From assembly GCA_020632875.1 (NCBI GenBank), contig JACKET010000004.1:372001-436000 (forward strand): a DNA stretch of 64,000 nucleotides. Direction: 5' to 3'. The notes below the pieces were generated by a model that searched no databases, was not told where the DNA came from, and saw only the letters and a program-made list of their open reading frames with translations. This DNA comes from Alphaproteobacteria bacterium (GTDB taxonomy: Bacteria > Myxococcota_A > UBA796 > GCA-2862545). Positions 41,246-55,222 of this stretch are shown in pieces. Position 1 is the first letter of the stretch. Every line of letters begins with the position of its first letter. The translations under genes and the position numbers were made by a program.

Positions 41246-41260
41246 CAAAGAGAGGCGGAC

Positions 41261-41482
41261 GTGACGCTCGACCAGCTCGAGCCCGGTCAGACCGGGCGAA
41301 TCGCGTCGATCACCGGCGCCGGCTCCTTCCGTCGGCGGCTGTTGGAGCTCGGGCTCGTCGAAGGCACCGAGATCACCCGCAAGGGCGCGGCTCCGCTCGG
41401 CGACCCCCTCACCTACCGGGTGCGTGGGGCGGTGCTGGCGCTGAGGCGCAGCGATGCCCGCGTGGTCGAGGTCGTTCGTTGA
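41261..41482 (+). CDS. feoA: Ferrous iron transport protein A
   Basis: The 73-residue SH3-like protein has the FeoA pattern: LDQLEPGQTGRI near the start, 'RRLLELGLVEGTEITRKG' in the middle and a last strand VRGAVLALRRSDARVVEV. It helps the FeoB GTPase-permease. The GTG at 41261 follows GAGAGGCGG; the longer frame upstream runs through the operator and is rejected. Its stop overlaps the TTG start of feoB. Confidence 0.9.
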   Translation: MTLDQLEPGQTGRIASITGAGSFRRRLLELGLVEGTEITRKGAAPLGDPLTYRVRGAVLALRRSDARVVEVVR

Positions 41483-43611
41483 TCGCTCTCGTCGGCAACC
41501 CGAACACCGGGAAGTCCACGCTGTTCAACGCGCTCACCTCGGGGGCCCGCGCGAAGGTCAGCAACCTCACGGGCACCACGGTCGACGTGCTCGGCGGCGA
41601 GATGGCGCTCGGCGACCAGAGGGTCGAGCTGCTCGACATCCCCGGCACCTACAGCCTCGCCGGCCGGTCACCCGAGGAGTGGGTCGCCGTGCGCGCGATG
41701 CTCGGCCTCGACGGGCAGGAGCGGCCCGCGGGCCTCGTGCTGCTCGCCGACGCCGTGCGGCTCGAGCGTTCGCTGTACCTCGCGCTCCAGATCCTCGAGC
41801 TCGGCGTGCCGCTCGTCATCGCGGTCAACCTGCTCGACGAGGCCCGTGCGCAGGGGCTCACCGTGGATGTCGCCGCCGTGGCGCGCGATCTCGGCGTGCC
41901 CGTCGTGGGCATCAGCGCCCGCACGGGCGAAGGGCTCGACGCGCTCCGCGAGGCGGTGGCCGCGCTCGTCGCCGACCCCTCCGCACACACGCCGGGCCCG
42001 CGCCACGCGTGGTCTCCCGACCTCACCACCCTGCTCGGCGAGGTCCAGGCGCTGCTCCCGGCGCCGCTCCAGGCCCACGGTCCGGGCTTCGCGGGCATCG
42101 TCGTCCTCTCGCTCGACGACGCCGAGGCCCGCCCGGCCGAGGCCCTCGACGTCCCCGCGATCCGCGCGGCCTGCGCGCGCCACGACGACCCGGTGGTCGA
42201 GCTCGTCCAGACCCGGTACCGCTGGCTCGACGCGCACGCGCCGAACTGGCGCCAGTCCCCGGTCTCCGATGCGCACACGCTGTCCGATCGGGTCGACGCC
42301 GTCGTGCTGCACCCCGTGTCGGGCACGCTCCTGTTCCTGGGCGTCATGACGCTCGTGTTCACGGCGCTGTTCGCGTGGGCCGACCCGGCCATCGGCCTGA
42401 TCGAGGATGCGTTCGGCTTCGTCGGCGAGCAGGTGGGCGCCTTGTTCGGCGAAGCGCCGTCCCCTGCGCTCGCGATCGTGCGCGACTTCGTGGTCGACGG
42501 CCTGATCGGCGGGGTCGGCTCGATCCTCGTGTTCCTCCCGCAGATCGCGCTGCTGTTCTTCTTCATCGGCCTGCTCGAGGACTCCGGCTACCTCGCGCGC
42601 GCCGCCCACCTCGTCGACCGGGTGCTCCGCCTCGCGGGCCTGCCCGGCCGCGCGTTCGTGCCGCTGCTGTCGGGCTACGCTTGCGCCGTGCCCGCGATCA
42701 TGGCGACCCGCGCGATGCCGCGGTTCCGCGACCGGCTGCTCACGATGCTGGTCATCCCGCTCACCACGTGCTCGGCGCGGCTGCCGGTCTACACGCTCAT
42801 CATCGCCGCGCTGTTCCCCGCGACGATCCAGGGCTTCCCGCTCCCCGTCCAGCCGCTCGTGCTGCTGGCGATGTACGTGTTCAGCACGTTCGTCACGATC
42901 CTCGCGAGCATCGTGCTCGGCCGGCTCGCCCTGCCCGCCACCGAGAGCGCGGAGCTCATCGAGCTCGTGCCGTACCGCCTGCCGAGCCTGAAGGTCGTAC
43001 TCGGCAGCACGTGGCGCAACGCGAAGCACTTCGTCGAAGAGGCCGGAGGCGTCATCCTCGTCGCCACCGTGGTCCTGTGGGCGATGCTGTACTTCCCGCG
43101 TGTCGATGGCCACGACCTGCTCACGCCCGAGATCGTCGCTCAGGCCGAAGCGAGCGGGCTGAACGTCGACGAGGTCGCGAACGGCCTCGCGCTGGAGCAG
43201 TCCATCGGCGGCCGCATCGGCAAGACCATCGAGCCCGTCATCGCGCCGCTGGGCTTCGACTGGCGCATGGGCATCGGCATCATCGGGGCATTCGCAGCCC
43301 GCGAGGTGTTCGTCTCGACCATGGGCCTCGTGTACGGCATCGAAGACGCCGACGAGGAGAACGAGGCGCTGCGCGCCCAGATCGCCGATCAGCGCCGCCC
43401 CGACGGCACGAAGGTCTGGACCCCGCTCGTCGGCCTGTCCCTGATGGTGTTCTTCGCGCTGGCGATGCAGTGCACCAGCACGCTCGCGGTCCTCGTGAAG
43501 GAGAGCCGCGGCTTCGTCTGGCCCGCGTTCGTGTTCACGTACATGACCGCGCTCGCGTGGACCTCGAGCTTCCTGGTGTTCCAGGTCGGGCGGCTGCTGG
43601 GTTTCGGCTGA
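41479..43611 (+). CDS. feoB: Ferrous iron transport GTPase-permease B
   Basis: The 710-residue inner-membrane Fe(II) transporter has an N-terminal G domain with G1 GNPNTGKST (6-14), G2 TGTTVD, G3 DIPGTYSL, and G4 NLLD in place of NKxD. A helical spacer and about 8 to 10 membrane helices follow, with both Gate motifs (LLFLGVMTLVFTALF; LEDSGYLARAA; CAVPAIMATR; FAAREVFVSTM). The TTG start overlaps the feoA stop. The G4 change (Leu for Lys) is unusual and may alter GTP versus ATP choice. Confidence 0.95.
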   Translation: MIALVGNPNTGKSTLFNALTSGARAKVSNLTGTTVDVLGGEMALGDQRVELLDIPGTYSLAGRSPEEWVAVRAMLGLDGQERPAGLVLLADAVRLERSLYLALQILELGVPLVIAVNLLDEARAQGLTVDVAAVARDLGVPVVGISARTGEGLDALREAVAALVADPSAHTPGPRHAWSPDLTTLLGEVQALLPAPLQAHGPGFAGIVVLSLDDAEARPAEALDVPAIRAACARHDDPVVELVQTRYRWLDAHAPNWRQSPVSDAHTLSDRVDAVVLHPVSGTLLFLGVMTLVFTALFAWADPAIGLIEDAFGFVGEQVGALFGEAPSPALAIVRDFVVDGLIGGVGSILVFLPQIALLFFFIGLLEDSGYLARAAHLVDRVLRLAGLPGRAFVPLLSGYACAVPAIMATRAMPRFRDRLLTMLVIPLTTCSARLPVYTLIIAALFPATIQGFPLPVQPLVLLAMYVFSTFVTILASIVLGRLALPATESAELIELVPYRLPSLKVVLGSTWRNAKHFVEEAGGVILVATVVLWAMLYFPRVDGHDLLTPEIVAQAEASGLNVDEVANGLALEQSIGGRIGKTIEPVIAPLGFDWRMGIGIIGAFAAREVFVSTMGLVYGIEDADEENEALRAQIADQRRPDGTKVWTPLVGLSLMVFFALAMQCTSTLAVLVKESRGFVWPAFVFTYMTALAWTSSFLVFQVGRLLGFG

Positions 43612-43648
43612 GCGTGGACCGTGGACCGGTCCCGGATAGAGGCCCTCC

Positions 43649-44575
43649 ATGGCCATCCCCGTCGACGCGACCCACCGGCCCGACGCGCTCGGGAAGAGCT
43701 TCGCGCGCCTCACGCTCCGCAAGGTGCTCGTCGAGGCCGGCTTCGAGCCCGTGGGCGTGGCGTTCTACCCGCCCCCGAACCCCGATCTCACGGACGAGGG
43801 CATCCTCTACCCCGGCGAAGACGGGCGCGAGTTCGCGCGTCGCATGCGCGAGGGCCACGCGAACGAGGTGTTCGTGAGCCCCGACGGCACCGCGGCCGCC
43901 GAGGTCGACACGCGCTACCAGGCCGACCAGATCTGGCTCGCCACGCTGTTCGCCAACGGCAACGTCCTGTGGACCAGCAACGCGCCGAGCCGCCGGCCGA
44001 AGACCGTCTTCTACGAGCCCGACCCCGACGACCTGCGCCAGCTCGACGACGCTTCGCGCGAGCGGCTCGAGACGGCGCTCGGCTGCTTCCGTGCCGAGTC
44101 CATCGTGGGGGACGTGGAAGGCGCGATGCACCGCCCCCACCCGCTCGTGGGGTTCGACATCCAGGTGCTCCCGAAGCTCGACCTGTCCGCGATGGTGGCG
44201 GCCCACGCGGCGCGGATCCAGGCCACGCGCTCCACGCCGGTCGCGGCGTCGATGGACGTGCTGCTCGCGTGCACCGAGCGCGCGATGGCCGTGCAGCGCA
44301 GCCGGGAGCGGTTCGCGGTCGGGTCCGGCGCGATCGCCGTGCTGGCCGGGTGGATCGTGGCCGGGGCCTTCGTCTGGACGCAGCTCGACGGGGCGTTCTT
44401 CTGGGGGGCGCTCTGCGGGCTCGGTCCCGTCGCCCTGCTGCTCGGGCTCTCGGGCTTCTTCATGTGGCCGACGCGGGTGGGCGTGCCGCTGTCGACATGG
44501 GTGTGGCCCTGGCCCTTCCGCGTGGGGGCCGAGCGGGCGCTGGCGCAGGTGGCCGCACGGCGGGAACAGGCCTGA
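43649..44575 (+). CDS. Hypothetical protein with C-terminal membrane hairpin
   Basis: The 308-residue protein has a soluble N-terminal part (1-215, with 'TLFANGNVLWTSNAPSR' and 'ALGCFRAESIVGD' suggesting a beta-alpha fold) and a C-terminal membrane region of two helices (about 222-243 and 247-270), with a possible third aromatic-rich segment. I know of no family. It follows feoB by 37 bases on the same strand and could be co-transcribed with it. Confidence 0.6.
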   Translation: MAIPVDATHRPDALGKSFARLTLRKVLVEAGFEPVGVAFYPPPNPDLTDEGILYPGEDGREFARRMREGHANEVFVSPDGTAAAEVDTRYQADQIWLATLFANGNVLWTSNAPSRRPKTVFYEPDPDDLRQLDDASRERLETALGCFRAESIVGDVEGAMHRPHPLVGFDIQVLPKLDLSAMVAAHAARIQATRSTPVAASMDVLLACTERAMAVQRSRERFAVGSGAIAVLAGWIVAGAFVWTQLDGAFFWGALCGLGPVALLLGLSGFFMWPTRVGVPLSTWVWPWPFRVGAERALAQVAARREQA

Positions 44576-44596
44576 ACAGGCGCTCGACGGGCTGGA

Positions 44597-45244
44597 TCAG
44601 CCGCCCTGCCAGAGCAGCCGGCAGGCGTTCTCGGACGCGTCGTAGGGGTCGAGGAACACGTACCCCATGCCGCCCGTGGTGATGTCGAACTTCACCACGT
44701 CGGTCGTCATCTGGAGGACGAGGCGCATCGGGCCCTGCCCCGTCGGGCTCGCCGGCGTGTCGTCGCCGTGCAGCCAGACCGCGCCGCCGCCGAGCTTGTC
44801 GTGCCGCAGCTGCTCGAGGGCATCCTTCACGGGGACGCCGTTCGTGCGGACCTGCGCCATCACCGCCCGCTCGTCGAGCGGCGTGTCGATGGTGAGCATC
44901 TGGCGCCGGTAGACGCGGACCGTCGGAGGGCCGTCGTACAGGTTCTCGTCGCGCATCTTCGACAAGAGCACCTTGTTCGCGCCCTTCCACGGATCCCAGT
45001 CTTCGCAGCGGCCCCCGGTCGCGTGGCAGATGAACACGGTCATCCGCTGGTACGCGCCGAGGTTGAGCCAGGGGCCTGAGTCGATCTGGGCCATGTGGCA
45101 CATCGGCGCGCCACACACGGCGCACCGCGGCCACTGGTGAGCGCGGATTCCGCGGGGATGCCCGCCGTACGCGCCGATGTCGACCTTCGAATCGGACTTG
45201 AACTTCCGGATCCGGAAGGAATGCCAGGGAGTCAGATCGCTCAT
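44597..45244 (-). CDS. Cys-containing protein resembling the DUF1963/YwqG group
   Basis: The 215-residue cytosolic protein has CAVCGAPMCHMAQ (about 42-54), 'LGAYQRMTVFICHATGGRCEDWDPWKGANKVLL', and the end 'TTGGMGYVFLDPYDASENACRLLWQ'. The GYVF ... FLWQ ending and the Gly/Cys spacing recall the DUF1963/YwqG family of unknown function. This is tentative. The four early Cys could hold zinc. The ATG at 45244 is used; the longer frame overlaps acnA. Confidence 0.55.
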   Translation of the reverse strand: MSDLTPWHSFRIRKFKSDSKVDIGAYGGHPRGIRAHQWPRCAVCGAPMCHMAQIDSGPWLNLGAYQRMTVFICHATGGRCEDWDPWKGANKVLLSKMRDENLYDGPPTVRVYRRQMLTIDTPLDERAVMAQVRTNGVPVKDALEQLRHDKLGGGAVWLHGDDTPASPTGQGPMRLVLQMTTDVVKFDITTGGMGYVFLDPYDASENACRLLWQGG

Positions 45245-45275
45245 GGCGCGATGTTGCCAGCCCGCGGCCGGCTTG

Positions 45276-47981
<2,706 letters not shown>

Positions 47982-48426
47982 GGGGGCCTCCAGGAAAGGC
48001 GGTGGGTGTATCACGGGATGCCCTGAAGGTGCCCACCTGCGGAACATCCGGCCAATCGATGTTCGTTGGGGTCAGCATCGATGGTGTTGATGGTGGTTGG
48101 TGTTGGGTGTTGGGTGGTGGGTGTTGGGTGGTGGGTGTTGGGTGTTGGCCGGTCGGTGTTGGGCGGTGGGTGTTGGCCGGTCGGTGTTGGGGGGTCGGTG
48201 TAGGGCGGTGGGTGTTGGCCGGTCGGTGTTGGGGGGTCGGTGTTGCCCCTGGCGCGCGGCGGCGGGCGGCGGCGGCGGCCGGCCGCGGGACGGCGGACGG
48301 CGGGCGGCGGGCGGCGGGCGGCCCCTGGCGGCGGCGCGCGGTTGGCTGGCGGTGGGCGGCGCGGCGCGCGGCGCGCGGCCGGCAACTTTGCCCCGAGATG
48401 AACGAGCTGAAAGGCAGGGACTTCGA

Positions 48427-48449
48427 GGTTTCGGTTTCGGTCTGACACC
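48427..48449 (+). repeat. TCTGACACC motif family, copy 5
   Basis: The plus strand reads TTCGGTTTCGGTCTGACACC. It is the only copy seen away from the 30-kb element and its tyrS neighbour. Confidence 0.65.
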
Positions 48450-48606
48450 AACGGCGGTGGCCGTGGTCGCAGCTGCGAGTACCGAGCATCGGGCTTCAAG
48501 TGCACGTCGACTGGAGGCATCGGGCCGTGAACGCTCGTTCCGAGCGAGACACGCGGCGCGAGGTAGTCGATTCTCGGCGTCGGACTGTTGGCCATTCCAC
48601 TGGGCC

Positions 48607-48755
48607 GTGCGTTCGTGGCCCTATGCCTCCCGCCGGCGTGCGTTCGTGGGCCGATGCCTCCCGCCGGCGTGCGTTCGTGGCCCGATGCCTCCCGCCCGCG
48701 TGCGTTCGTGGGCCGATGCCTCGCGCCGGCGCGCGCTCGCGGGCCGTTCCTCCGG
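48607..48755 (+). repeat. 31-bp tandem repeat, about five copies
   Basis: Units beginning GTGCGTTCGTGGGCCGATGC start at 48607, 48638, 48669, 48700 and 48731 with an exact 31-bp period. The first four are nearly identical and the fifth is diverged. Because 31 is not a multiple of three the array cannot encode a periodic peptide in one frame. It is a candidate for length variation. Confidence 0.9.
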
Positions 48756-49045
48756 TGTGGGCCGGGCGTGCGGCGGGTTCGGCCCGGGGCCGGTGAGTGC
48801 AGCATTCCCGCGCCAGGCGGGCCGGAGGGGGCGGCGCAGCCGCCGTCGCGCAGCGACCGAGCCCGAATGGGCGAGCCCGGAGGACAGCCGACGGCGAAGC
48901 CGGGGCGCCCAGAACGGAGCACCGCGACCACACTCGACACTCGACACTCCCGCCGACGACGCCGACGCCAACGCCAACGGGCTCCCGGCTCCAGGCTCCG
49001 GGCTCCAGGCTCCGGGCTCCCGGCTCCCGGCCCCCGGCTCGGGGC

Positions 49046-50940
49046 TCAGGGCAGCCTGAGCACCTGATCCGCCGCCACGTTCCGCACGGCCAGGCTGCGA
49101 CCGTCGGGCCAGAGCACCGCCACCACCGTGGCCCCGTCCCAGTCGCCGAGCCCGAAGCGCACGCTGTGCGCCTGCTGGCTCGCGCGGCTGTTCCCGCCGG
49201 TGAGCTCGCGCCACAGCGTGAAGTCGGGCGTCTGCACGAGCACGCGTGCGCCCACCCCGCCGTAGGCGCCCGTCACGGGCTCTTCGTCGATCACGACCTC
49301 GAGCCAGTGGTTCGTCCCGGCGTCGGTGTCGTTGCGGAACAGGTTCAGCCGGGACCCCGAGGTCCCCGCGGTCACGAGGTCGACGTCGCCGTCGGCATCC
49401 ATGTCCGCGACCGCGAGCGCCACGTTGTGGCCGTTGCCGACCGGGCTGTGCGACCAGTCGGCGCGGGTGTACGCGAGCCCCGTCCCCTCGTTGTGGAACG
49501 ACAGGTACGGCAGGTTGTCCTCCTGCGCGACGAAGAGGTCCCACCAGCCGTCGTGGTCGAAGTCCTCGAACACCAGCCCCCACGCGAAGTCGCCCCGCAC
49601 ACCCGCCGAGAGCCCGAAGTCCGCGAACGTGTCGTTGCCGAGGTTCACGAGCAGCGCGTTCGTGCCGATGTCGCCGACGTAGAAGTCCGTTCGGTCGTCG
49701 CGGTTCACGTCCGCCGCGTCGATGCCCATCGGGTTGCCCATGGGGTTCGTCCACCCGACGTCCACCCGGACGTTGGTGAACACCCCACCATCGTTCCGGA
49801 GCAACGCCCGGTTCTGCGAGGAGTTGCCGCGGTCGTTCCACACGGCGAGGTCCGAGTCGCCGTCGTTGTCGAAGTCGCTCCAGACCACCGCGCAGGGGTT
49901 GCCGCTCGGCGCGATGGCCGCCCCCGTCGTGGCAGTGGTGTCGGTGAACGTGCCGTCGCCGTTGTTCCGCATGACGTAGACGTGCGGCGGATGCGCGTCG
50001 AACGTGCTGCTCGCGACCGCCAGATCGACCCAGCCGTCGCGGTCGTAGTCGGCCCACGCGCCGAACTTCGACGAGCCGGTCGAGTCCCGTGTGCTGGGTG
50101 GGCCGCCGAGCCCTGCGGCCGCGGTGCCGTCGACGAACACCCCGCCGCCCTGGTTCAGGAGGAGCACGTCGTTCGGGTGCGCCGTGACGTGCACGTCGAT
50201 GTCGCCGTCGGCGTCGAAGTCCGCCGCCGACACGGAGTACGTGTCGAGCCCCGCGAGGATGGACGCGACGTTGCTGCTCGCCGACGCGTCGGTGAACTGC
50301 CCCGTGCCGTCGTTGAGCCAGAGCGCCGACGGGAACGCGGTGGCCGCGTTGTTCACGCCATTCGCCTGGAAGATGTCGGGGTCGCCATCCCCGTCGACAT
50401 CGAAGAAACCCACGCCGACGCCGTGGCTGTTGCCGCCCGCCGTGGAGGCCAGGAGCCCCGCCGTGTCGCCCACCTCGACGAACGCGAGCGCCCCCGCCGC
50501 CACGGGGCTCGGCTCGAGGGTCGGGACGTGCCCGAGGTCGGGCGAGCCCGTGAGCTCGACGTCCATCCACAGCGCGGGATGCGACAGCGGCGGGAGCACG
50601 ACGGGCGCGGTGTCGGCCGTCGGCACGACCCCGGTGTCGCCCGTGGGCGTGGGCCCCGACGTGTCTCCCGTGTCGGATCCCGCGGCGGTGTCGGTGTCGG
50701 CGTCGCTGTCGGAATCGGAATCGGAATCGGTGTCGGTGTCGGCGTCCGCGTCCGTGTCGGAGTCCGCGTCCGTGTCGGAATCGGTGTCGGAGTCTGCGTC
50801 GGAGTCGGTGTCCGCGTCGGAGTCCGTGTCGGCGTCGGCATCCGAATCCGCGTCGGTGTCTGCCTCGCCGGGGGGGTCGCGGACCTCCGCCGGCTTGCAG
50901 GCGAGCAGGAGGACCAGGGGGACGAGCAGGAAGCGGGTGT

Positions 50941-50944
<4 letters not shown>
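49046..50944 (-). CDS. FG-GAP/VCBS lipoprotein with Asp/Thr linker and ASPIC/UnbV domain
   Basis: The 632-residue lipoprotein (LVLLLAC; Cys about 16) has a linker of more than 60 residues made only of Asp with Thr, Ala or Ser, then seven or more Ca-binding propeller blades (DVDGDGDPDI, DFDADGDIDV, DYDRDGWVDL, DFDNDGDSDL). It ends with an ASPIC/UnbV-like segment (HWLEVVIDEEPVTGAYGGVGARVLVQT ... SQQAHSVRFGLGDW). It is probably a surface-exposed ligand- or Ca-binding protein. Its ATG overlaps the stop of the MYXO-CTERM gene (ATGA). The linker codons form a near-perfect DNA repeat. Confidence 0.87.
50700..50865 (-). repeat. Asp/Thr-linker coding repeat
   Basis: Six-base units (GTGTCG, GCGTCC, GAATCG read on the plus strand) repeat through the linker of the lipoprotein. 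Codon pairs alternate so that every second residue is Asp. Confidence 0.85.
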
Positions 50945-53511
<2,567 letters not shown>

Positions 53512-53533
53512 CCGCCCGTACTATCGCGTGCGC

Positions 53534-55183
53534 TCACAGCAGGGAGCGGTACCCGGGGCTCGGGTCGATCTGCGTCACGCCGAGCCGCTCGAGGTGCGCG
53601 CAGCCGGCGATCACGGATGCCTCGTCCCACGCGTCGCCGACGAGCTGCAGCCCGATGGGCAGCCCGTCGTGCAGGCCCACCGGCACGCTGGCGGCCGGGA
53701 CGCCCGTGAGGTTCGCGAGGAAGTTCATCTCGGTCATCGAGGCGGTCCAGGCGGTGTCGGCGATCTGCACGCGGCTCTCGCTCAACGGGTAGGGGCTCGC
53801 GAGGCGCCCGGTGGTGGGCAGGGCGAGCAGGTCGACGCCGGCGATGGCCGCCGCGAGATCCCAGCGGAGCTGCGTGCGCACGCGGGTCGCCTTGAGGTGC
53901 TCCTGGGCCGAGATGCAGTCCATCAGCGCGTACACGAGCCGCAGCTCGTCGCTCGACTCGGTTCGGTGCGCCACGAGGTCGTCGTACGCGTTGGCCGCCG
54001 ATTCGCCGGCGATCACGATGGGGCCGACCGCATTGACCACCGCGAGCAGCGGGAAGTCGATCTCGGTCAGGATGGCGCCCTCGGCCTCCAGCGCCTTCAG
54101 CGCGACCTCGCAGGCCTTCGCGATCTCGGGCGTGGCCATCGCCATGAACCGCGGCAGGATGCCGATCCGGCAGCCGCGGATGCCCCGTCCGAGCGCCGGC
54201 CGCCACGTGCTCTCGACCCGGCCCCAGTCGGGCGGGAAGTCGGTGAAGGGGTCGCCGGGGTCGTGGGCCGAGCAGACCTCCATCAGGTCGACGAGATCCG
54301 GCGTGGACTGCCCGATGGGCCCGGTGTGGCCGACCGTTCCGACCCAGATGTCGCCGGAGCGGCCGAACCGCTGCAGCGACGGCTTGAGCCCGAACTGCCC
54401 GTTTAGCGACGCGGGCACGCGGATCGAGCCGCCCCCGTCGGTGCTCACGGCGACCGTGGCCAGCCCGAGCCCCACGGCCACGGCGCTGCCCGTGCTGGAG
54501 CCGCCAGCGCCGTGCCCGGCGCTGTACACGTTGCGCGGGTAGTCGAAGTTCGGGTTGAAGCCGAGCGGGTTCATGCCGTTCTCGGTGCAGTGGGCCTTGC
54601 CGAGCAGCACCGCGCCCGCGTCGCGCATCCGCGTAACGATGAACGCGTCTTCGTCGACCGGCGCGTTCCGCCACGAGGTCCCGCCGCGCGTGGGCAGCCC
54701 GCGCATGTGGAACTCGTCTTTCACCGGGACGATCAGCCCGTCGAGCGGGCCCTTCGCCTCGCCCGCCTTCCAGCGGGCCGCGCTGGCCTCGGCCGCCGCG
54801 CGGGCCCCGTCGCGATCGAGCGCGACCCACGGGCTGTTCGTGCTGGGCCCGAAGTCCTTCGCGTCTTCGCGCGCCAGCACGGCGTCGAGCACGTCGACGG
54901 GCGTGAGGTCGCCCTTCGCGAAGGCCGCGCGCAGCTTCGCGCCCGTGCAGCGGGGGCTGTCGGGGGCACCGAGGTCGGCCTCTCCCCACTGGCGGGGTGC
55001 GGCGCCCTGCACCGGCTTCGGGACCTCTTCGACGCGGCCCCGGCCGCTGCGCGGAAGCGCCTCGAGGGCTTCGAAGTGGAAGTCGCGGCTGACCACGCTC
55101 CACAGCATGCCGCGCGTGAACCGGCTCTCGGCGAGGGCCCGCACCATCGAGAGTCGTCCGCCCACCAGTCTCAGGTCCGCCAT
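53534..55183 (-). CDS. Amidase signature family hydrolase
   Basis: The 549-residue amide hydrolase has the Ser-cisSer-Lys triad: Lys 155 in VPVKDEF, the Gly/Ser loop GAGGSSTGSAVAVG (225-238) and nucleophile Ser 253 in STDGGGSIRVP. It is longer than GatA by an N-terminal extension of about 75 residues and is thus more like broad amidases than the tRNA amidotransferase subunit, and no gatB or gatC is near. No signal peptide is seen. The ATG at 55183 has GAGGAG upstream. The substrate is unknown. Confidence 0.9.
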   Translation of the reverse strand: MADLRLVGGRLSMVRALAESRFTRGMLWSVVSRDFHFEALEALPRSGRGRVEEVPKPVQGAAPRQWGEADLGAPDSPRCTGAKLRAAFAKGDLTPVDVLDAVLAREDAKDFGPSTNSPWVALDRDGARAAAEASAARWKAGEAKGPLDGLIVPVKDEFHMRGLPTRGGTSWRNAPVDEDAFIVTRMRDAGAVLLGKAHCTENGMNPLGFNPNFDYPRNVYSAGHGAGGSSTGSAVAVGLGLATVAVSTDGGGSIRVPASLNGQFGLKPSLQRFGRSGDIWVGTVGHTGPIGQSTPDLVDLMEVCSAHDPGDPFTDFPPDWGRVESTWRPALGRGIRGCRIGILPRFMAMATPEIAKACEVALKALEAEGAILTEIDFPLLAVVNAVGPIVIAGESAANAYDDLVAHRTESSDELRLVYALMDCISAQEHLKATRVRTQLRWDLAAAIAGVDLLALPTTGRLASPYPLSESRVQIADTAWTASMTEMNFLANLTGVPAASVPVGLHDGLPIGLQLVGDAWDEASVIAGCAHLERLGVTQIDPSPGYRSLL

Positions 55184-55222
55184 GCGTTGCTCCTCACAGG
55201 ACGGGTCGCGTAGCCCGTGGCC

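Larger units (their letters stand above)
48000..49045. repeat. Kilobase of non-coding repeats between acnA and the ASPIC gene
   Basis: No trustworthy gene lies here. From left to right: a G/T-rich run of GGTGTTGGGTGGTGGGTGTT type units (48078-48245), a G/C-only block of CGGCGGGCGG units, a TCTGACACC motif copy (48427-48449), a spacer, a 31-bp tandem repeat (48607-48755), and a GGCTCCAGGCTCCGGGCTCC run (48979-49040) that reaches the stop of the next gene. These translate into Ala/Pro/Gly-rich or Arg-rich spurious ORFs on both strands. Confidence 0.75.

Noticed and set aside
48607..48755. CRISPR array
   Set aside because: The 31-bp units are contiguous without spacers and no cas gene is present.
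48097..49059. A 320-residue Gly/Trp/Arg-rich frame in the repeat spacer
   Set aside because: It is a translation of G/T and GGCTCC runs and the 31-bp array, with no protein-like composition.
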